Assembly (NCBI GenBank): GCA_019448385.1
Contig: JAGTXO010000025.1
Location: 372,001-436,000 of the forward strand
Length of the DNA: 64,000 nt
Direction of reading: 5' to 3'
Source of the DNA: Diacronema lutheri
Taxonomy: Eukaryota; Haptophyta; Pavlovophyceae; Pavlovales; Pavlovaceae
The notes beneath the pieces are model-generated. The model did no database searches. It saw nothing but the letters and a program-made list of their open reading frames with translations, and was not told the origin of the DNA. This document shows positions 21,271 to 33,110 of this stretch, piece by piece. How positions within the stretch are numbered: position 1 is the first letter of the stretch; every line of letters starts with the position of its first letter. Made by a program: the position numbers and the translations under genes.

Positions 21271-24200
21271 TCAGTTTAGGCGCGCTGGCTCGCTCGCGCC
21301 ATAGGCCTGTTCCGGTTGAACCCGTGCTGCGCCGGCACCTGCCTGCTTTGGCGAGGCGACGGGCGCCGGCGCGCCATGCGCGTGCGCGCCATCCTCCGCA
21401 GGGCGCAGGGAGACGCGCGTCGAGCGCGGCTCGGTCGAGACGCGCGTCGACTGCGTCTCGGTCGTGCTTGAGGCCATCGACGGGCGAGCGCTGCGCAGCG
21501 CGCTCGCCACGGATTCGATCGCCGCTTCCGCCCTGTTCGGCGGCCGCGCGCGGCGGATGGGCGACTGTGTGAGCTTGGCCGCTTTGGTCCGAACGTCGCG
21601 CGATGGGATCGCGTGGAGGAGCAACAGAATGTGTGCCGTCTTGATGCCCGGCAGCAGCGACGCAAGGAGGCAGGGCACGAGTACGAGCAGCATGATCGCC
21701 GTGTCCGCAATGCAGCAGTAGCCCAGCACTGTGTCCGTGAGCAGCGCGCGCCACGCCGCGCCGAGCGGCGCGCACGCACGGCGCGCGGCGCGCGCGCGCG
21801 CGGGTGGCGGCGATGGTAACAGCCACGCCATCGCGCTACAGCTCACGTGCGTGCACAAGTACTTGGCTGTCGCGACGACAACGAGCTGCTCGGCGCGCAG
21901 CGGGCTCGCTGTCTGTTGCAGCGCCCAAACGAAGGTGCCAGAGCTCCAGTGCAACCACAGCTCAAAGCCATGCCAGCCAACCAGAGCGCACGCGAGCGTC
22001 GGGTGGTGGAACGCAAGCCATTGCTCCGGGAACAGCTCGCCAAAGCAAAAGGCGACGAGCAGTGCAAGGCCAAGCGGGAAGAGCGGCAGTGCGACGAGCA
22101 GCAGCTCGACGAGGTCATACCGCGCCGGGCTGCCCTCTACCGTCGTGAGCATGCACAGCAGCGCACACGCGCCGAGCGTGCGGCGGCCCGGCGCGATGAA
22201 CTGCGGCCACGAGCGCGCGTTGGCGCGCGTGAGCTGCGCGCGCCGCAGCTCGAGCCAGCCCCGCGGCTTGGTGGAGATGAGCCAGCGCGCCCACGCGAGC
22301 ACGTCGAGCTCGAAGACGCGCCGCGGCCCAAACGCTTGCGGGTTCAAAATGGGCGGTAAGAAGAGCCACGAGCCGAGCAGTACGCCGATGCTCGCCCAGA
22401 AGGGGGCGCGCGGCAGCTCGGCGGGCCGCGCGAGGAGCACGAGCGCAACGAGGAGCGCGAGCTCGGCCGCCGGGCGCATATGCGACGCGGCGTGCAGCTC
22501 GTAGAGCTCGTGGAAGGGCTTGCGCACGCTCTTATCCGCCGCGATCGCCGCCGCCCTCGCCGCGAGCTGCGCGGTGAGCTGCGCGCTCGCAGCGTGCGCC
22601 GATGCGGCCGGGTCTGATTCGTCGCTCGTCGGAGCGCGCGCGGCGGCGCCGCCAGCCTCGCCGCGCGCGCGCAGCGCGCGCTGCGCGCGCTCGTCGGGTG
22701 GGTCGAGCGCTTCGCGGAACGCGTGGCCTGCCTGCTGCATGCGCCAGCACGCGAGTGGGACGGTCAGCGTCAGAGCGGCCTGCGCGAGCGCGCGCGCGAC
22801 GGCGAGCGGGCCGCCGTCGAGCGCGCGCTGTGCGAGGAGCGGCAGGAGCTGCTGCGCGAGGACGAGAAGCGCAAGCATGCCCGCGTATTGATTTAAAATG
22901 TGCGACGCGATCGCCGCGTGCGAGTCGGCGCGCGCGCCGGCGCCGTCGACCGGCGCGCCGCCCGCGGCCTCGTCCTGCGTGCTCTGCGGGAATTGCGTCT
23001 CGCACAGCGCAAAGTAGAGCTGGCAGAAGACAAGCGTCCACACGGCGTGCTCGACGAGCACGCCGCTCAACTGTGCGCCGGGTCCGGCGTAGAAACTTCC
23101 GAGAAGTCGGCCAAAGAAGAGGCGCGTGCCGAGTCTGTACGACTGGCGCGTGAGGGTCGCGTCCGCCGAGCCACGCGCCGCGTCGGCCACCGCGTCGCAG
23201 TCCGCGCCAAAGCTCGTCTCGGCACCCTTGCCCAATTGCATGTACTCGCGCTGGAGTAGGTTGCCGCCGCGCAGGACAAGGTCCATGCCGGCGAGCACGT
23301 CCGCCGATCGCGGGCTGAGGGCGATGCCGTCGTCGCTCGACGGCGCGGGCTTGTCGAGCCCGCCGCGGGACATCATCGCCAGCTTCTCCACGAACGCGCC
23401 GCGCCCGTCTGCGCGCGCGCGGCGCGGGGCTCATGCGGTCGGCGCGGCGCAGGCGTGCGGCGGGCGACGCGCGGCGACGCTTTGCGGCGCGCGGCGCGGA
23501 TGGGTGGCGCGGATGCGCGTGCGCGCGCACGCACGATGCTGGCATGAGAGGAGCGGCCGATGCAGCGCGCGCAGCACGATCGTGCTCGCGACGAGCTCGG
23601 ATGAGGCGGTAAACGTCCCAATCGCGCCGTGCGGCGAAAAAACGTGCTCGCCGAAGCCGACGGCCGTTACTCGCTCGCGCACGCCCGACGGGTCGATTTC
23701 AAATTCGGCGAGCGCGTTGCACACCTTGAGCGCCTCCTCGAGGTAGCCCTCATGGTTGGCTTCGACGCTCTGCAGCAGCCGGCCGCGCGCGAAGGGCAGC
23801 GCGTGGTTCCGGCTGTCGCACGTGTCGTCCGACGCCGACGGCGGGCCGGGCAACTCGACGCGGAAGCGCGGCACGCGCCGGCCGCCGCGGCCGTGCTCGC
23901 ATCGGCCGTCGACGAGGCACGAGAAGAAGCGCGCGCCGCCCGGCGCGCCGTCGTCCGCCAGCCGCTCCACGTAGGCGATCTCGAGCGCCGGAAATTCGTC
24001 AAAGAGCAGCTCGGTCGATTCGAGACGCTCGGCGCCAAAGTGCGCGTAGTTGGGCATCGAGACAACGCACTGGAACTTTGCGCGCACGATCTGGTCGCGG
24101 CGCGCGGCCGAGAGGTGCGGCGCCTGCACCTGCAGCAGCAGGTGCAACGCCTGCTCGTAATGCATCATGCCGTGCACAGTCCGGTAAAGTGTCTGCAGCC

Positions 24201-27200
24201 GGAGCGAAGCCCACTTGCGCAGCGGCAGCAGCAGCGCCTGCTCGCGCGCGCCCGCGACGGCCGCATTAACCATTGCGCGGCTCCAGCCCACCTTGCGCCT
24301 GAGCGCGTTCACGTTGAGCACGTCGGCCCTCGAGCGGCTCTGCCGGCGCGCGAGCGCGGCCGCACTCGCCTCGCCCTGCGCCGCGAGCTTGTCCGCGACC
24401 GCCTCCCAGAGCTTCGCCCAATGCTCCTGCCCGAGCCGCTCGTGGAAGCGGCGGAGGTCGTCCGCAAAATACTCCATCAGCAGCGCGATCAGCGGCGCGG
24501 GCGCGTCCTTGGACAATCCGGCCTCTGCCGAAGCGACCGACGAGCGCGCGACGCGCGCGACGAGCTGCGCGTCGGTCGTAATGATTGGCTGCCGGCCGTG
24601 CAGGATGAGGACCGAGAAGGAGGGCATCGCCTCGACCGTCGTCGGCCGCGGCATGTCCATTCGGAGCGAGCGCGAGAAGCCGCCCAGCCGGCGGAGGAAC
24701 TCGTCCGAGCGAGGCAGGAGCGGCGCGGGCGCGCCATTGCCCGACCGCTCGCGGAAGAGAAATGGCCGACTCATCGGCACGCCCGCCTCGGCGGGCAGCG
24801 CGCGCTCGTCCGTGCCATTGGACGGGGTAGTGCACCGCCCCTCGTGCACGTGCGCCGTCGCGATCGGCGAGTTGGGCGGGTCGCTCTGCCTCGCGCGCCG
24901 CGGCGCGCCCGCGTTGACGGCCGCGTACGCGAGCGGCTCAACCTCCGCCGCGGAGAGGAGGTCGGCGCGGAGCATGGAGAAACAGATCGCGTTCCACAGC
25001 GTAGCCCAGCGGCGCTCGAGCGCAGGGTGCAGCTGCGCGCCCGCGCCGAGCGGTCCGAGCGCTGCGCTGCGCAGCGACTCGTCCATCGGCAGCAGCTGGC
25101 GGAGTCCGAGCGCCGGAAGCTCGCGCAGGCCGCCGGACGCGCGCGCCGTGCCGGACGGCAGGTTGCGCGGCCGCGCGAGGCGCCCCATGGCAAAGCCGCG
25201 TGCGCCGCCCGCGAGCGCGACGCCGAGCATGTACCAGTAGTAGGTCGACGCGACGTGCACCGCCCACGCCGTGGCCCAGAGCAGAAGCTGCTGGAAGAGC
25301 CGGCTCGTCAGACGGGGTGTCGAGAGCACTTCGGCGACGAGGCGCAGTTCGACGAAGGGGCCGAGCGGACGCAGCGCCTCAAGGCGCTCGGAGGCGAGGA
25401 CGAGCGTGCGGAAGACGAAGTGCCCCTCGCATGCCGCCTTGGCGCACAGCACGGCCGACCAGAAGGCCCACACGTGCAGCCAGCTGCCGCGCGGCTCGTG
25501 CACGCGCGAGTCGAAGCCGCGCTGCCTGCGATTAAAAGTCCGCGGCGCGAAGACGGCTTTGAAAATGACGAGGGCCGAGACGGCGAAGAAGAGCACGTCG
25601 AGCACGGCGGTGCGCGCCGCGCGCGTGGCGAGTGCAACGAACAGCCCGAGCTGGAGCAGCGTCGGCAACGAGCGGTCGGCGTCGAGCAGCGTGCCGAGCA
25701 GCGTCGCGCTCGGCTTGATGCGCAGCCGGCACAGGTCGGAGATGAACTGTAGGATGCCGGGAACGAGCAGGCCAGCGTAGAGCGGCGCGCTCGCCGTCGG
25801 GCGCAACCACGCCCGCTCGGCGTACAGATGGTGCGCGACGACCATCATCGTGTAGAAGGCCGCCGCGTGGAAGATGACGACGCGCGCGTATGCGACAAAG
25901 ACGCAGTGCCACGCGCGCACCTCCGTGTGGCGCTTTGCGCCGCGCAGGCTCGCGACCCAGTCGACGCGCGCGAGCGCGGCCCACCTCTCGTGCGCGAAGA
26001 AGTTGAGCACGGGCTTGCCCTCCGCCGTAACGATCGCGCGGACCCGATCGGGCGCCCAGAACATCTCGTTCAAGTCGTCGCAACTCAGACACGCGCGCTC
26101 CGCGCCCGCCACGCCGGGCGCGGCGGACGCCGCGCGCGCCGGTGCGCGTGCGGCCGTTGGCGGCGCGCCGGCGCGACGCGGCGGCGAGTCGGGCGGCAGG
26201 TTGGCGGGCGAGTGCGCGCGACCTGACGCCTTGGCCCTCGCGGCGGACGGCGGCGTCTCCGCCTCCAAACGTGCGGCGTGCGAGCGCGCGAGGCAGGCAC
26301 TGAGCGGGGCGACGTAGTCGCGCACAAAGCAGGGCGGGCGCGTGGACGATGCGCCGAGCCCGCGCTCGCGCGCACCGCCGCCATGCAGCGCGCGCGCATC
26401 GTGGCTACCGCCCTCGAGGCCATCGTCGTCATCGTCGTCGCGCCCGTCGTCTGCGGCGGGCGGGCGCACGTGCTTGCGCGCGCACTCGAAGAGGAAGCAG
26501 ATGGCCTCGGGGCAGAAGCGCAGCTCGGCGGCTTCGGCCCACAGGCACAGGTAGAGCGCCATCTCGCGCAGCCGCTGCTCGTGCGTGGGCATGCGGTACG
26601 AGACGAAGACGACCTGACGACGGCGCTCATACGAGAAGAGGCCAGCCGACACGTCGAGCCAGCGCTCAAAGCTCTCGAACATCGTGTCGTGCAGCTGCGA
26701 CGCGCCCAGGAGCTCGTCGCCGCAGCCCGCCGTCTGGTTCTCCCATAGCTGCACCAAATGCTCCTGCTGCGCGCGCACTGAGTCCGGCTGGAAGCCGTAC
26801 ACTTGGAGCAACTCGGAAAAAAGCGCGCGCAGCGACGCGAGCGATGGCGCCGCGACCGGCCGCACGCGCGCGCCGTTGGGCGCGCGCGGCGAGAGCGCGG
26901 CCTCATCCGCGACGCCGCGCGAGAGCGCCTCGTCCGCGTCGAGCATCGTGCGCGCGCGCGCGAGCTCGGCCGCCGTCGCTGGCGCGCGCTCGGCGCCGCG
27001 CGCCGGCGCGCGCGGCGCGCCGACACCGACAGCTGGCCGCGCAATTTGAAAGCGCGAGCGGAGCCTCACGCCGTGCCCGTCATTCGCGCGCACGAGCGCC
27101 GCGCCAGGCGCGATGGACTTCCACGCGCTCGCCGCGCCGCGCTCGCCCGACGGGTCGGCCACCTCCCACGCCGTCGCGCCGGCCGCGCCATGGCCGTTTC

Positions 27201-29454
27201 CTCGGCGGTCGTAACGATCGACGCGCGGCGCGGCGCAAAGCGCCGACGCACCGGCCGCGCGCGCGAGCGCGCGCGGGAGCGCGCGCAGGGCGCGGCGCGT
27301 GCCAGGCGCGAGCGTGACGAGGAAGATGGCCGAAAGCAGCAGCAGCACGAGCGGGCGTGAGAGCGGCTGCCGCTGCGTGCATCCGAGCGTGTGCCCGAGC
27401 AGGGTGCAACACTCCGCGTCACCGTGCACGCCCTCCGCCCACGCGAGCAGCACATGGTTGGCGCGCTGCCGAACGGAGCACGCGCGGTACGCGCCATTTG
27501 GCCCAACTTCGCCGCACGCGCGCTCCGCCACTTCAAACCCCGCCGCGCGCGCGCACTGCAGGGTGATGAGCTTCTCGAGGTCTGCGACCGTTTCGACCTC
27601 GAGCGACAGGCATCGTTCAACCGCCGCCGCCGTGCCGCCCGCGACGGACGACGCGACGCTCGACGCGCGCACGTCGCTCCACGACGAGATGCTCGCGAGC
27701 GCGCCGTTGGGCAGCGAGCCGCACTCGCGAGCGACGCCGATGCGCCGCGCGAGACAAGCCGGGCCGGTGAACTCGGCAGCGCACACGCACACGCCGTCGG
27801 CACCACCGGGCGCAAACGGCGCGCACGCGCCGCGCGCCTTGCCGCCGCACGCGTGGTGGTCGGCGGCCGAGCAGTTGGCGCCGCCGGGCAGCACGGCGCG
27901 CAGCGGCTCGTCGCTCCCTTCGGGCGTGTAGCGCGAGCGCTGCTCGAGAATGAACTCGGTCGTCGGCCTGCGCGGCGGGTCGCATCCGATCGAATGCTCG
28001 CCTTCGCGCTGGTAGACGCGCACGTAGTCGATCGTGTATTCGACGGGCAACTGCGCGCACAGCTTGGCGAGCCACTCGCGCGCGTTGTACTCGAACCCGC
28101 TCGCGTCGCGCTGCATGCACGTCGTGCACCGGCTGAGCCGACAGTCGGAGCAGCAGTCGCACTCCGCCGGGCAAAACTCCCAGCCCCAGCGCGGCGCGAG
28201 GTCGACGTTGAGGATCAAGTACATGGGCTCGTCGGGCACGTGCCGCGGCAGCATCGTGCCGTCCTGCCGGCCATCGTCGAACGTGACGGCGCGCTTCGCC
28301 GTGAGCGTCGCCGCGCCGACATGGAACTGCTTCTCGCCATCGAGGGAAAACCGCACGAACCCGTCGGCACCTGCTCTCCACTCGACCTGGTAAATGTGCT
28401 GCCGCTCAAAGTGACTCGCGTTGAGCATCGTGTTGGCCGAGAGCGCGTCGGTGTGCAGCTCGATCCCGCCCGGCGCGAACTCGTCGCCGTAGAACCAGTA
28501 GTTGAGCGCAACGTCGAGCGCGGCGCCGTACGCGCGGTCGTCGTCGTCGCCGTAGTTTGCCGCGGTCGGGTACAGCTCCGGGTAGTACTGCTCGCCGACA
28601 GAGCCGCCGCGCGCGGTAAAGTTGGCGGGGAGACAGCCCAGCTTGGGCCGCTCGCGTGCGCCCTTGGGCTGGCCCGGCGCCGCCTGCACCGACGTCGAGA
28701 CCATCGGCTGGCGCGTGCGGATCAGGGCGAGCGTCTCGGCGTCGATGGCGGGGCACTCGCCCGACGCGATGCGCGCAGCGTAGTCGAACTCGAAGCGACC
28801 GGGCATCGTCTCGATGATGTCGATCTCGGGCGCGCCGCGCGGAGTCCCTCCGTAGCACGCATGCAACTCCTGCGTGCCGAACTGATTGGCGTCGCGATCG
28901 TCCCTCGTCGGGCACTCGTCGAACACAAATGGCCACACCTTGTCGGTGGACGCCGGAAAGGTGGCGCGGCCGAGGTTACCCATCATCCAAAAGGCGGGCC
29001 AGAGCCCGCCCACGTCGTGCCGGCCGGGCATCTGGGCGGAGATCTCGACGAGCCCCTCGGTGAAGCACAGCTTGTTCCACGACTGCAGCATCGCCGTCTG
29101 GTACGTGCGCGTGACGGACGGGTCGCTCGGCGAGACCCAGTCGGCGGCGATCGTCTTGAGACGTAGCTTACCGCCACTCGTCGTCGCGAGCGTGTCGTTG
29201 TACGCGTTGTACTGCTCGTTGGACGTCACCAACCCGCTCAGCGCCGTCCACACCGGGTCGTCGCCGTCGCGGAACGTGCGGCCGTCGACGTTGAACTCGT
29301 CGGAAAAGGCGAGCGTGTAGCGCACGCCGCGGTGGTCGCGCACGCGCGCGTCCGCAGGCGTGTCTGGGTCGACCCACTCGCTACCGCGCGCGCCGCGCGC
29401 ACACGCAAGCGCGAGGATGACGACGGGCCTCCGTATCCGTCCGGCCATGGACAT
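21271..29454 (-). CDS. GH16 (KRE6/SKN1-like)-callose synthase fusion, copy 2
   Basis: Two exons (29454-23535 and 23408-21271; 126-nt intron, donor GTGCGT, acceptor CGCAG) give 2,685 residues. The ATG at 29454 matches copy 1 (shared CAGAAACGATG); upstream open frame is rejected. The domain order equals copy 1 but the linker after the EGF-like part is some 300-400 residues shorter. The GH16 motif is intact (GAPE210-I-D-I-I-E215), so this copy may keep transglycosylase or hydrolase activity. It lacks introns 1 and 3 of copy 1. At the intron 1 site the conserved PILGDGK text is replaced by PPSASDDTCDS, and GHPD after the shared intron reads GRGAF, so the synthase core departs from consensus at two conserved sites. 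C-terminal membrane helices are retained. Function as a beta-1,3-glucan synthase is inferred. Confidence 0.88.
24063..29430 (-). repeat. Partner arm of the inverted gene duplication
   Basis: Minus-strand counterpart of the blocks in copy 1: 28990-29430, 27862-28449, about 26544-26793 and 24063-24559. Blocks 1 and 2 have different offsets from blocks 3 and 4 because the linkers differ in length. Confidence 0.85.
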
Positions 29455-30031
29455 CGTTTCTGCTGGCCCTCCAACGTCACGGTGGCCACAAAATGGCCAC
29501 CCGCGAGCCGGCGCTCGGCCTCGGCAGCGGTGGTCCGTTGGCGAGCAACGTCGCGGCGGCGCTGCTCGCGCTCGCCGCGTCACGTTGTGACAAGAACCGC
29601 CTTGCGGCCATCCTCCGCGCGAGCCTCTTCCCCTCTTTGAAACCGGAAGGTCGAGCCGTGCTTCATTGAGCTGCTTGACGCGATCCTGCTCGCCGTGCGC
29701 TCCGACAACCGCGTGCAACCGCTCGCCCGCGCTAGCCATTGGCGCCACCGTCTCGAGTGCGTCGGCAACTGCGCCGCATGCAGCCATGCGATGCGAGCCC
29801 GTGGACGTCCTCGAGGCGCGCCTCGTCGGCATAAGCCCTGCGCCAGCGCGATGGATAATGCGCGCCTACGGCGCGCGCTCGTTGGGCACGCGATCGGCGC
29901 CGCGGCCGCCGAGTTTGTGGCCAAGCACTGTGGCATACACATCAAGCTTTGCGCAAGGCGACCCCTCCCCCCACCCCGACGTCGGAAGCTACCGCATCAG
30001 TGCCGTGAGACTGTTCGCCCGTTGGCGCGGC

Positions 30032-30064
<33 letters not shown>

Positions 30065-30922
30065 GGTTTGGCGCCGGTGCCGTGCGCAGCAGCCGCCATG
30101 TGGGCGCCACGCGAGGTGGAGGCTGGGGCAGTGGCGGTGGGGGTCGAGAGGGGACGGGATGAGGGGGAGTTGAGAGGGAGAGGGGGTTGGGGAGGGGGGG
30201 GGGGGTGGGGCTGGCAAGGCGAGGGGCCGGGGGAGGGGGCGGGCATGGCATGGGGTTGAACAGGTGCCGACGATGGACGCGCGCGCGTGAGCGCAGGCAG
30301 GTGCGACGACGCGCGCCTGCTTCAGCGAGCTGCGCCCCGCGCGCGCGCCACGCGGTGTTGCGTGTGCGCCCCTGCGCTCGGCCCTTGGGCCCACCCACCA
30401 GCGCCCGATCGCGTTTCCCGGCGCGACCGCCCACTGTCGCATAGGGCGTGCCAAGCCGGCCTGGTCCAGCGCCTTGTGCAAGAGGGCCCCTTCCGCGAGA
30501 GCGCACCGGGTGCGCGCGCGCGCATCGCGCATCCGGCCGGCCCTTCGCGCATCCTCGCGCCAGCCGACCCGAGCTTGTGTCCCGCGTGGCTGTGCGCAGG
30601 TGTTCGTTCGCGCTGCAGACGCGGTGGCGCCGTTCGCGCTGCCGCGCAGCACTGCTTCCGCGTGGCGACGCAGCGTCGCCCACGGTGGCGGCGAGGCGAG
30701 GACCTCTGGGCGCCCGTGTGGTGACCGATACGCTCAGGCTGCGCGCGCTCGCCAGGACGTCGTGTACACGGCATTGTCCCCAAGCCTACACTGCATGGCA
30801 ATTCGAGGCTACAACGTCGCCCTTCGCGCGCGCATCGGGGGGCTCACGCCCATCCCCAACCACGCGCAAGGGGGTGTGCCCAATTGGCACACCCATCGGA
30901 TTCGGGCAAACCGTATATACCA
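29455..30922. other. 1.5-kb spacer, no supported gene
   Basis: Holds the 5' flank of glucan synthase copy 2, a 29-nt G run, a G-rich purine stretch (about 30112-30245) and the 3' flank of the DnaJ gene. Several overlapping open frames at 29580-29945 have mixed quality and no recognisable domain; I do not call a gene. A TATATA-like patch (about 30913) lies just past the DnaJ stop. Confidence 0.5.
30034..30062. repeat. 29-nt poly-G tract
   Basis: Uninterrupted G run on the plus strand. Confidence 0.95.
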
Positions 30923-32725
30923 TCAGTACGACGACCGCTGGCCTGCGGCCGCCGCGTGGCGTACGGCCTTTCGGTCAAGGCCGAGCAGCGCGTTGATCGC
31001 CGAGCCGGCGCTCGTGCTCGCGTCGGCCGCCGCGCGCATCGCGTGCTCGCGCGCCTCGACCGCTGCGCGCTTCACGCCGTCGACGTTGACGCCCCGCGTG
31101 CGCAGCTTGGCCTCCAAGGCGAACTGCGCCCGCTCGGCCGCGCTCGGCGGGCGGTCGCGCGCGACGAATCGTTCGAACGGCATCGCCTCAGAGAAGATGG
31201 CGCCGATCTCGATGAGCGCGTGCGCGCGCGCGAGTACGTGCGCGGGCACGTCGATCACTGGCGCGGAACGCTGCGGCTTGGGCGGTGCTGCATGCAAGTC
31301 GTGCCTCGTGAGCATGGCGGTGGCCGGCGGCGCCGCGTTCGCGCCCATGGGCGCGTGCGCCGCCTCGCCGATCGGAATGTGCTCGCTGCACGCGGGCGTG
31401 GGCGCGCCCGCGGCCGTCGCGCCCGGCCGTCCGTCCAGGCCCATTTCGCCGTTGGTCGGTGGTTCCTCGAGCACGCACGACACGACCGCGCGCAGGGTGC
31501 CCTCCATGTCACGCTTGGTCGCGCGCCACACGAGGCTGAATGCACGCTCGGCGATTCGGCGCGCGACCTCCTCCTTCTCCTCTTCGCGCATCGGCTTGCG
31601 CGCGCCCGCCGCCTCGCGCGCGCCCGCGCCGCGTGCGTCGGCAGCCGCCTCCTCCGCCTGTGCGTCGCTCGCCAGACGCGCCGCGTCGCCCGCGAGACCG
31701 GCAATTGAGCCGAGGGCGGAAATGCCCTCGCTCAGCTCATGGCCAAGCCGGATCGCGCCCTCTGCAACGTACCGCACCTTGTGCACGCCCACGCCTGCAC
31801 GTGCGCGGCGCGCGTCGACGGGCGGCATGTCAGCATGTTGCAAGGGGCGGGAATAGGTGACGCCGCGACGTCGTGAGGCGGTGCGGCGTCGCGCGCTCCG
31901 CACAGCGCGAGCGCCGCGCACCGTGCGCGCCGAGCAGCCTGCGCGACTCGTGCACGTAGACGTAACCAATCGCGGCAGCCATGGGCTCGCCGAGGGAGAC
32001 GAGGCGAAGGCGCTCGAGCTCGCGGCGCGTCTTGGCGCGGAGTGCGTCGGCGCCTGCTGGCCCAGCCGTCGTATACTCCTGCACGTACTCGAGCAGGTGG
32101 CGTGCGCACTGCGCAACACGTGCGTCCTGCACTTTGAGCGCCTCGACATCGAGCAGCGCGCGCTTCTCCGCGACGAGCTCATCAGCGGCGTGCAGCGCGG
32201 CGCGCAGCCGTTGCGACTCGGCTGCGGACAATGGCGGGCCTTCACGCGTGCGTTGGCGCACCTGCTCGTGGAGCGTGTGCTGCGTGGCCAAGCTCACCTC
32301 GTACTCGTGCGCAATGCGCTCGTCGATCGGCGCATTCATCGCGAGCACGCCCACCCACGGCTCAAGCTCGGGCCCGCCGAAGACCGCCGCGTAGACGGCG
32401 CGCGGGTCAAAGTTGGCGCCCTGCGCGCCCGCCGTGCGGCCAAACCGGTCGTACGCCGCGCGGCTCTCGTCGTCAAAGAGCGCCGTGTACGCCTCGGAGA
32501 GGGCCTGCGCGGGCGCATCGGCGCGCGTCAGCGCGAGCGCAGCCGCGACGGTCGCGCGAGCCGCGGCCCTCGCGCCTTGAACTCCGCTTCCTTGGCCTCT
32601 TCGCCCGGGTGTCGGTCGGGGTGGCACTCCTTGGCTCGCGCGTAGTACGCCTTGCGAATCTGCGTCTTCGACGCCGTGGGCTCGACGCCAAGCAGGTCAT
32701 AAAACGCCGTGTCCTTGATTGCCAT
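30923..32725 (-). CDS. DnaJ (J-domain) protein with DnaJ-X region
   Basis: Three exons: 32725-32576, 32504-31922, 31794-30923; 534 residues. Intron 1 (71 nt) has a GC donor (AAG|GCGCGAG) and CGCAG acceptor, the only placement that restores EFK-ALSEAY; intron 2 (127 nt) is GTGCGC-GCAG. The J domain is at 1-70, with HPD at 35-37 and the YDRFG ending. It is followed by a DnaJ-X-type region (GYVYVHESRRLLG, then FSLVWRATKRDMEGTLRAVV) as in CAJ1 and plant relatives. J proteins stimulate Hsp70 ATPase and deliver substrates. The extra C-terminal 200 residues (with a block homologous to nothing I know) are Ala-rich and helical. No signal peptide; cytosolic location is likely. Confidence 0.88.
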
Positions 32726-33013
32726 CACGAGCGCGCGCGTCCTCCGCGGCGCCCACTGCGGTCTTGACGACTGCGGCAGCGGAAGTCTCTGGGAAACGGC
32801 GGAAGCCGAGTGACGAGTGGCAGGACGCCGACTTCCCAAGACGTGATCAAGTTGGGGCCTGCGAGTGGCAGCTCCCGCTGCCTCGCCCAGCGAGGTATGG
32901 TTCGTCAGAGAAGCCTATGGGGCTACGCGGCGTGAGTCTCCGCCGCCACGCCACCATCGCCAACGCCGGAACGTGCGCCTCGTCGTACACAACCTCTGTG
33001 CCTGCGTTGATTG

Positions 33014-33070
<57 letters not shown>

Positions 33071-33110
33071 AGGTCGAGCGATAACTATTGGCCAGGCTCG
33101 ATTCGACAGG
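32726..33110. promoter_or_regulatory. Divergent spacer with long poly-C tract
   Basis: 385 bp between the DnaJ and M41-like start codons. The poly-C tract ends 42 bp before the M41-like ATG, so it lies inside its promoter or 5' UTR. Confidence 0.6.
33015..33068. repeat. 54-nt poly-C tract
   Basis: The longest homopolymer in the window; uninterrupted in this assembly, although such runs are often mis-sized. Confidence 0.95.

Noticed and set aside
29455-29832. N-terminal extension of glucan synthase copy 2 by 126 residues
   Set aside because: The duplicated copy starts at the homologous CAGAAACGATG, and the extension would push the signal sequence inside the protein.
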